Below, piece by piece: positions 56,401 to 64,000 of a stretch of DNA of 64,000 bases. Within the stretch, counting starts at the first letter, position 1. Each line of letters opens with the position of its first letter. The stretch lies in contig NC_135179.1 in NCBI RefSeq assembly GCF_041146795.1, positions 29,293,047 to 29,357,046 on the forward strand. The letters run 5' to 3'. Made by a program: the position numbers and the translations under genes. The notes under the pieces were generated by a model. It had not been told where the DNA came from. It did not search any database and saw only the letters and a program-made list of their open reading frames with translations. Origin of the DNA: Maylandia zebra. Lineage: Eukaryota > Chordata > Actinopteri > Cichliformes > Cichlidae.

Positions 56401-59400
56401 CAAAAAATTAGATATTGGACAATAGCCCTCTTTTCTCCACCTCAAACACACAAAATATAAAAATCAAATTTATTTTCTGCTCAGATCAGCTGGTTGTTGT
56501 GTTTGCCAACAGGGAGGCTGCAGCGCACCCACTGGTGGGCAACATGTTTGAAGGGTGTTTCTCTCACCTCATTTTCTTTTAGTTTTTACATTTTCATTCA
56601 TCAAAGGATACTGACACATCGGAAAATGGGTCATATCAGCCAATCGCTACAGTGAAATAAAACAGAGGTTCAATATAAGCTCATACATACTGAGGAAGAA
56701 TTTATGGATATATACTTTGTGGCTATTTTTCATACCTGTTAAAAGTGTCACAACAATGCCAACATTAACAACCATCAAACCTTGAGAACTCCTCGATACT
56801 AACAGTCTGTGTAAACACAGTGACTGTCTAGGTTGCTCACAATTCTACATAACCACTCTTTCACTAAAGGCATGCCATTTTCTCAGGTTCACAACTCTGT
56901 CATTACTTGTATGAAGTCAATCTGTTTTTTCTCTAGTTCCTGCAATTAAAAAAAGACAAAAGGAACAAAACCCAACCAACAAATAAGCAGTTTTAGCTGA
57001 AAATGCTGCAGATATCAAATATATACAAACACACATTTATTTGACACTTTTTGTAATACCAAAGGTTTGTCTCTGTTCCTATGAAAAATATAATTACAGC
57101 TCATGCAATAACTTGCCAGAACTACCTCATAACATTGTAAGTTCCTTCAGACTGACAATCCATCAAACTCAGTTGCATTTTTCAAACTGTATCTCGTGGA
57201 TCAAATTTCACTGTGGCCCTCCAACAGAGACATACATTTTTTCGCTTATTTTAAAGCAGAGATTTTTTTTGGGACTGAAAGCCCTTTAAAATTGCAGTAT
57301 TTTCAACATCTGAATTTTTTTTTTTCCCCAGACGCAGCATGTTCACAAAAAGCTAAAGCCACAGATCGCTATGAAATTCAAAATTGTTATCCCCACTGAC
57401 AAATCACAAAACTTTGCCTTTAAAGGTCGTTTCTTTATAATAACCAGAATTTAAGGAAGTGAAGCACCAACCTAGCTACAAAAAAAGAAAAGAAAATAAC
57501 AACAGTATCATGTTGTCGATACCCAACCCTAAACTCTAGTCCATTTTCTTTACAATGCTTCATTTCTAACTTAAATTCAACTTTACCTGGTGTGTCATAA
57601 AGAACAGCAGGACCACCACAGATTACACTAATTTAAATCACTTACTTGTGAAGCATAAAGAAATAAAAATATAATTTGTTAATCCAAGTTAGTTTATGAT
57701 CTGATGTTACTTCAGCTGACTGTTTCAACTGTAGGGATCATCACTTGAGACCATGAGTCAATAAATTAAAAAAAAAAAAAAAAGAAGAAGAAGAAAAAAA
57801 AATAGTAGTAAGAAATGACTTGTATTACAGGATGTTATTAAAGCAAGATTAACAGTGTGCTACGGACAATGGATGCTGGAAGATTAAAGGTGAAAGCTCC
57901 TTATAACAAGCTGACTGTACACCACTCGCAGGTGTCACCTGGAGCGCTGCATTAAACTCTGCCGTGTTTTATTTCACCTTTAATTACCGGACTACACAAA
58001 CCACCGCGCAAGGTAAGAAGAGAGAAATTACAAGTAGGAAACTGCGAAATGCCTTGCAACATTTCAGCTCACAGAGGTGCATCTTAAGAAGAGGCCATGA
58101 CGAGAGAACTCAGCTGTACCGTTTAAAAAAAAAAAAAGAAAGAAAAAAAAGAAAAAAGGAAAAGCATGAGAGCGAGGTGGGAACAGTGCCATGATCCCTA
58201 CAGTTGAAATTAAATCTTTTCGTGTCTCTTTACAATAGATCCTACTGACTGCAGCCTGCACCCACCCTCTGTCCAATGAAACAGATGCAATAAAAACGGA
58301 TGAACAGAATTCAGTCAAAGGGAATTTAAAAAGGGTAGACCTTGTGGAGGCCTGCCGTCAAAGCCTAGCTGTGTCATGATGCACAGGATGACACACCCCT
58401 TCTCTTCCTATTACAAGCCATAAACATAATGGAACATTGTGATTAATATCAAAAAGTCACAACTTGAAATCATGACAATTTCAAATATAGCTACTGTAGT
58501 TAATTAAAAAACAAACAAACAAACAAAAAAAGGCAGACACCCAAAGTGCTTTGAAACTGGGCATTTTTCAAACTTATCACTGAAGATAGAATGCAGGATT
58601 CGAGAGGTGTTTACCTTGTTTCCTCAATTATCCCTATTTATTTGGCAAATTTATGAATTTTAAAGTGATATTGATACATCAAGAACTCAGATTAGTATTG
58701 AATGTCAGTATTAAAAGCAGTCTTACAAGCAAGCAAAAATAAATAAAATACAAATGAAAAACAAGTATCAACATTACTTTGAGGAAGTTGTGTATGATTT
58801 GCACTTCAATTAATTCATACCATGTAAATATTATGCTTTGATTATGGATATGTACTGGCTTTAACAGCACAATTCATCTGTAAATCTTTGACATCTGAAT
58901 GGTTACAAAGTCAAACGTTTACTATTCACAACTGGTTGCTTAACTAGCGGTACCACCATGCAGAAGCAGCACAACATACACTTGCAAACAGATGACCTAG
59001 AAACACACAAGACCCAAATCTTTAAATAGTTACCAAGATTCATTCGGTTTTCTTAAATCAAAAAAACATACAACCACATAAGCAGAAATGCCAAATACAC
59101 TTTACATCTATGTAAATGTTAATTATTAGCAGGTGTGGAAAGTTACTTTAACCATCTTTCATAACCCTTTATATTACCACACAAACAGGATTGGCATGCA
59201 TGGAGTTTTATGATAGTTGTATTTAGAGAAGTACGTTTTAATAATACAACAGTAAGATGACAGAAAGCCTCCATTGTTTGTCTGCTAGGTTCAGATCCAA
59301 CAGAATTCAGAAGGACAGGGGTCCTGCATAGCTCAGCAGTTAGGGCATGAGACAAACACTGCAAGTGCATAAAGGCTGCTTCCAACAAAAAGATCCACTA

Positions 59401-60017
59401 CAAAGTATCTTTTATATAAATGAAAGCATGGTATAGGCTAACCACTGTGATGTAGGGTGAAGCTTTTATGTTGTTTTGTGTGCTGGCTAAAAATACTTCT
59501 TCCTCAAAGTACATGCAAGTTTCCTTTCAACAGCATTTTGCAGGTAAGAGTTAACTTACTTTGGTGTTCATGTTCTGGGAGAACTCAAGGATGGTATCCA
59601 CTCTCGTCCAGGCATCTGGGTGCTCTTTTAAGTGTGTCAACACTTCTTGTGCCATTCTTTGCTGTAAATCGATGAGGATAACACTTTAGAATTAACACTG
59701 AGGTGATATGAAAAGAATTGCAAGGAAAATGCAACAGTAAAGTCAACATTGTCTGTCTTACAAAAAGTCAATGTGTTACTCTCAGGTGAATGTAAAGTGG
59801 AACTTAAAAGAAGAAATTTACAAGCAGCTTCTTTCAGATATGGTGTAGAGATAGAGAGAGAGAGTGAGAGAGAGAGAAAAGGATAACATACCTGTGGTCC
59901 TACCCCATGATACAGACAGTTCACCACATTATCCAGCAGATTGATATCCAGTTTCTGGTTGAAGTCCAGCAGCTGCTGTGCTGCATGGTCTGCTAACATT
60001 GTCATAACTGCTGGCAT
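38445..60017 (-). CDS. xpo1: Exportin-1 (CRM1), nuclear export receptor
   Basis: Twenty-four coding exons, 5' to 3': 60017-59892, 59661-59560, 55618-55546, 54195-54134, 52004-51960, 50293-50112, 47047-46999, 46889-46770, 46641-46513, 46423-46265, 46145-45948, 45456-45318, 44217-44036, 43903-43747, 43631-43468, 43355-43221, 43133-42950, 42263-42157, 41726-41532, 40917-40749, 40482-40348, 39861-39702, 39624-39528, 38591-38445. They sum to 3216 nt, 1071 aa, the same length as human XPO1, with every phase continuous. It begins [19 protein letters not shown] and ends HEIPEEMCD. The importin-beta N-terminal domain is at about 46-112, followed by HEAT repeats. Cys528 of the NES groove is in its usual place ([14 protein letters not shown]), with the flanking lysines. 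It exports leucine-rich-NES cargo and RNPs with RanGTP. Whether this is the a or b teleost paralogue cannot be told here. Confidence 0.97.
44515..44665. repeat. Common vertebrate dispersed repeat fragment
   Basis: ACCTGCATTTCTTTGGATCT, CCAGAGCACCCGGACGAAAT, CCACGCAGACGCACAGAAAG and GTGCTAACCACTGAGCCATG match from memory a repeat very frequent in fish genomes (CATGTCTTTGGACTGTGGGA, AACCACTGCGCCACCGTGC types). The class is not certain. It lies in the xpo1 intron between 44217 and 45318. Confidence 0.6.
48037..49670 (+). mobile_element. Decayed RTE-like LINE with (GATG)n tail
   Basis: 48080-48190 encodes the end of the AP endonuclease ([20 protein letters not shown]). It jumps straight to the reverse transcriptase ([92 protein letters not shown]), then after a frameshift at about 49090 the C-terminal part ([36 protein letters not shown]). 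It ends in a GATG/GGAT run at 49650-49668, as RTE-type elements end in microsatellites. Between GTLDQL and the GLCQGCP box the FVDLEKAFD catalytic segment is lost to a deletion and frameshifts, so it is inactive. It is antisense within the xpo1 intron 47048-50111. Confidence 0.85.
49671..50111. other. End of xpo1 intron, nothing recognised
   Basis: Intronic AT-rich sequence between the LINE tail and the xpo1 exon at 50112. No exon or repeat recognised. Confidence 0.5.
50294..59559. other. Long 5' introns of xpo1
   Basis: Apart from the small exons at 51960-52004, 54134-54195 and 55546-55618, this 9.3 kb is AT-rich intronic sequence. I see short A runs (for example 57766-57805, 58124-58160) but no transposon coding region, RNA gene or extra exon. 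Confidence 0.5.
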
Positions 60018-62110
60018 AGAGCTCTGCAACAAGGACAGGGGGCGGGGGTCATGAGTGCACAGAACGCATTTAACAGACAAAGTCATGTGAACTGTGTGTT
60101 TAGAAACCATTCTTAACAGCTGACCGTGTAACAAACATCTGCTAGACCAACCACTGAGATGTCATTTTAAGATATTAGGCTCATGGTGTCACATGCCTGT
60201 CATGTTCAAAAAGTACAGGAAAGCTCCTGGTTCCTTTGCTGGACTCCGTTTAGGAAACTTCAAACTGGCTGAAAATGCTGGACATAGTACTCTGGTTTAC
60301 ACCAGGAGCCCAGGGACTCGAGCAGCAAAAGCCAAAATAACTTAAAATCAATCTCAGTATAATTCCAAACCTTTTATTAGAGAAAGAGAGTTACAGCGCC
60401 ACGTTATTTTTAAAAAAAAAAACAGGCCAGTATTGATCCGTAAACAGATGAGTGCACTATTCAGAAAGCCGAAGTCAATGACACTGCGCTTTTGCTTTAA
60501 ACAAACAACTTAACAGCTGACTCAGACACAGTTACAAGCAGGCTTTTAATCCGTCCGTGGTGCCTGCGTTGTTTCACTAACCAAGCACTCATTTCTACAA
60601 CTGCATTAGTATCATTAAATGAGCCACGTGCCGCATATGCTATCCGACGTCACGTTGTTTACGTCTGTAAAACACCGAGCACACCGCGAATGACTGGCAG
60701 CAACAGTTAAAAAAACAACAAACGCATCTTACAACCACGTCTACCTAGTAGCATCACCCGCTAATTTAAAAAAAAAAAAAAAAGAGAGAGAGAGAGAGCG
60801 AGAGCACAAGCGCGTCTCCCGCACACATTAACCAGCCACTAGGATTCACCCCACACATGTGCTCCCTCACTGCTCACTCCAACCACTCCCACCGAGGATA
60901 CCAGGGACGGAGGGTGCTCATAAATAAATTTTACTCGCTGTGTCGTCACCGCTGTTTAGAGAAGTTAGCGCTTCTTGCTGCGACTCTACTCCAAAGACTA
61001 GAAACGATTATGGGCCATTTTCCGGTACAGTACGGTAAAGTTAATACTGACGCCGTTTAGCACCTAGCAACATCAACTCGACATCCGCTCGCATCACGTA
61101 CACGAGTGATGCTGCCTCGGTGGGAGAGGCGCGGATTTAATCTCACGCAGTTTGGTGCTCGTCTGCAGCGTCGCACGTAACGTCAAAAGAGGTAGCCTGA
61201 TTATGCGTTTAGTTCAGTAAAGTTACAACACTTTCTCTGACAGCCAGCGTTAGCTTATTTTTAAGTGGCAAATGCTAGCAAGCGGACAGCCGATGGCTAT
61301 TTGGTTATCCCCACTGATGCCATTGCATTCTGAATTAGCATGTCGTTACATGAGCTTAAAGGCAAATTACAAGATAACACAGGTTAATGTGCACACCAAG
61401 ATGCATTTTATTCTCTATAAAGGGTAAAGCCAAGACACGTTAATCACAGCATGGCAGGTTCGTACTTCACCCCAGTTACCTACCTAATATCCGAGGCTCT
61501 GACTGAAAAGAGTGGCGTTTGCCAAAAAAAAAAGCTACTAGGTACTTTGAGTACTTCAGAGTATCTGATGATTACAAAAGATTTCCTATCTCTGCAGCGT
61601 TGACTATCTCCAGCTCCAGTAGTGAATGATGTCTGGCTGGTAAGAACCACTGATGTGGATTCCAAAACTACTATCACAGTAGACCTAACAATCTGTTACT
61701 CCGATACATTTTACGAAACTAAGTAAACCTTGATTCACTAATTTATTCTTTACTCTAATAATTTTCCAGCAGGGTGGTATAGAGGTTGTGTGCCTGCGCC
61801 TCCTCTCTTCTCTCCTCTCAAGCAACTAACTCGCAACCGGTTGAAACCGGTTCAGACTGGGAGATTCCATCTCGGTTTAGTTTTCAGCCGATGGCGCCGC
61901 GTAAAGTTTGGACTTAGGTTACGCCCAGGCCGCGCTGTGATTGGCTGTGTCTCTGGCGAAGACTTCCTACTTGGCGTCCCATTGAAGGATCGGCCTGTCA
62001 GTTTATTTCAATTCGCACAAGCGCCCACGCGACTACTCCGCCCGGAGAGAAAAAGAGGGCAGACTCCCTTGCAGAATGGACTTCTACACGACTCCGTTTT
62101 ACAGAATGGC
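60018..62110 (-). promoter_or_regulatory. xpo1 5' UTR, first intron and promoter region
   Basis: The start-codon exon begins at 60023, six bases before the ATG, directly after an acceptor (TTGTTGCAG), so a non-coding exon lies upstream. A GC- and CpG-richer island at about 61790-62110 contains a CCAAT box on the minus strand (ATTGG at 61940-61944). It is the best promoter candidate, with another CpG-rich patch at 60850-61190. The exact exon 1 donor could not be chosen. Confidence 0.4.
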
Positions 62111-64000
62111 GAATAACTTCTCGACCCGACTTTCGTGTCAAAACTGAGCTTTAACATAAACATTTCAATTATTTGAGCAATTACAAGAAATAACTGGAGC
62201 GCGAGCGTGCAGCACGCGGAGCAAAAGTAATGGCGTTTGATGTTTGTTATCCATTTAAGCCTCTCTGTGGAAGTTTTGCTATTTTGAAGCCAAATATAGC
62301 CAGAAGGCAGAGTGCCTAGTTCATGCAGGTAGCCTGTTGGTTTGAATGATGTGATAAACCGCAACTACCATTCATTTTGCCTGTTGCTCGTAAGCTGGTA
62401 ATTTTCCACCAGCCACGAGTGGGCGTGGTTACATGATCATGAACGCACGGGGTTAGAAAAACGACCTGGAGCAGAATTTGTTTCCCCGAATGGGTAACGC
62501 TACCAAAGTGAACGGGGGACATTATGTGTATATATATATATATATAGTGTCAGCAGCAGCCGGACGGTAAATGCAGAAACGCTGTCTTGTATTTTCCTAT
62601 TTGAGCGCCATATATTCAATGCACCGCTGTCAATGGAGGACGCAAACGTGACAGCGTTTTTTTTCCCTCCTCTGTGGTCACGTGGTCCAGCGCGCTACTT
62701 GATGGAAAAATACTGGATTTGGTGTGTAGCGGAGACAGTACACAGCCCAGTAAAGTCATTCTGAGAGGATATTTCGAAGGGCGTTTTGAATGTTTACCCA
62801 GCAACACTATCTACCGCTCATTCTTTATGTTTCTTAGAAACCTGTAAGACTCGCTTTTTATTATTATTATTATGATGATGATGTCAAAGTAGTCAGAGGT
62901 GGGAAGTAATATCTATTTTTAAAGTCCAAGTCGGACTGAGATGCACGTCAGTCAGTGAAATTGCGCAAACTGCAAGAAAATCCATTACCAGTCGGGTTGT
63001 TTCAGAGTTGCACGCTGCTCATGAGAAGCGTACGTGTTATGTTATAGTGCATGTCATGATGATACACTACAAGGGGAACTGACTGCACACAACTTGCAGT
63101 GTAATGTCAAAGCTATTCGTATTAATGAAAAGTTTTTTTTCTTTTTGCATATTTTCCATGTCGAAAATAAGTTATGTTATTTCACCTGTTCTGCCAGTGT
63201 GCCAATGGCGTCCCAGTGTCCTTGGATCAGCCTCACACCTCAGACAGTTGGCCTATATCCGAGCCTTTGTTATTAACAAACAAGATTTCAAAGCCTATTA
63301 TCTATGTGTGGAGTCATGCACGCCATTTGCTTTGCCCTCCGTCCTGTCACAGAGTGCCTGACCCTCAGGAGGACAGGATGTGCACATTTCTAGATACAAA
63401 CAGGTCATCCTGCTTTTTGGGAATGTAATAGACTAGGCAAAGCTATCTGAAGTCCAATTTATATTATGTGCAAGGTAAGACATATTAACATTGGGATATG
63501 CTTTAACTGTGGTGGCTTATCATTTACATATAGTGCATGCACATAGTTGTCCACCCTTGTGAGTTTGACAGTTGTAATATATATATGCAAACAAATAAGT
63601 AAGTATGATAGACTGCTATTTTTAATGCCCAACAGGAAAGTGTAAGTGCAAATCAACAAACCTCCAAGTAGGTGTGTGACCTCTGCAGGAAAAAGTGTCA
63701 GGTACAATTTATAGCGAAGCCTCAGATATTGAAAAATGGATCTAAACCCATACCACAGCTGAAGGCTGATTTTTTTTTTTTTTTTTTTTTTTTTTTCCCA
63801 TAAAGCCAGAAAAGCTTTTTTTAAACATCAGCCGTGTCTTCACTGTAGGGTCCACCAGTGCCCTTATCATAGAAAGTAGGCCACACTGTTTAAAGTTTAT
63901 GTCACTCTGATATCATTAAAAATAGATGTAGTACTATGAAAATCCTCATCGTGTCATTCATTTTCCCACCCTACACGAGCCCAGCTGCCCGCAGGGCCTC
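62111..64000. other. Upstream of xpo1, no gene recognised
   Basis: Contains a (TA)n run at 62527-62546 and a 27-base T run at about 63771-63797. Open frames around 63.0-63.4 kb show no family resemblance. A neighbouring gene may lie outside the window. Confidence 0.5.

Noticed and set aside
61790-62116. 108-codon plus frame in the CpG-rich region upstream of xpo1
   Set aside because: High GC content alone explains the lack of stops; the region is better explained as a promoter.
63771-63797. Long T run as the poly(A) tail of a retroelement
   Set aside because: No element sequence or target duplication could be recognised next to it.

Overview
The window is nuclear DNA from a ray-finned fish, probably a percomorph and possibly a cichlid-like teleost. 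The evidence is vertebrate exon-intron structure with GT-AG borders, long (TG)n tracts, several teleost-type transposons, and three conserved vertebrate genes whose order (pex13, sanbr/KIAA1841, xpo1) recalls human 2p15-p16. Species is not determinable by eye.

Layout. 1-7.1 kb: no host gene recognised; it holds three strong hairpins, rearranged LINE scraps (5.2-6.1 kb) and, just before pex13, a 32-bp inverted repeat and a duplicated GGTGGCGGTAA block. 7.3-12.5 kb: pex13 (+), four coding exons, 433 aa. Its first intron carries a 1277-bp hAT element with a perfect 8-bp target duplication, nested inside an older dispersed repeat. That hAT contains an apparently intact three-exon mini-gene for a 116-aa BED-zinc-finger protein. 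13.2-35.5 kb: sanbr (+), one non-coding first exon plus 19 coding exons, 697 aa. Its introns hold a 5'-truncated L1-like LINE, a second hAT (865 bp), two more copies of the dispersed repeat, large (TG)n tracts next to 3' splice sites and, antisense in intron 13, an intronless 858-codon gene encoding two almost identical HIPK-like kinase domains in one reading frame. 37.3-62 kb: xpo1 (-), 24 coding exons that add up to exactly 1071 aa, convergent with sanbr. One xpo1 intron contains a decayed RTE-like LINE in the opposite orientation. 62-64 kb: no gene recognised.

The three host genes are unrelated in function: peroxisomal import (pex13), chromatin/BTB regulation (sanbr) and nuclear export (xpo1). 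Their adjacency is conserved synteny rather than a pathway. The most unusual content is the dual-kinase retrogene-like locus and the BED mini-gene inside a non-autonomous hAT. All exon joins were made by hand from consensus splice sites, reading-frame continuity and remembered family sequence; nothing was aligned computationally.
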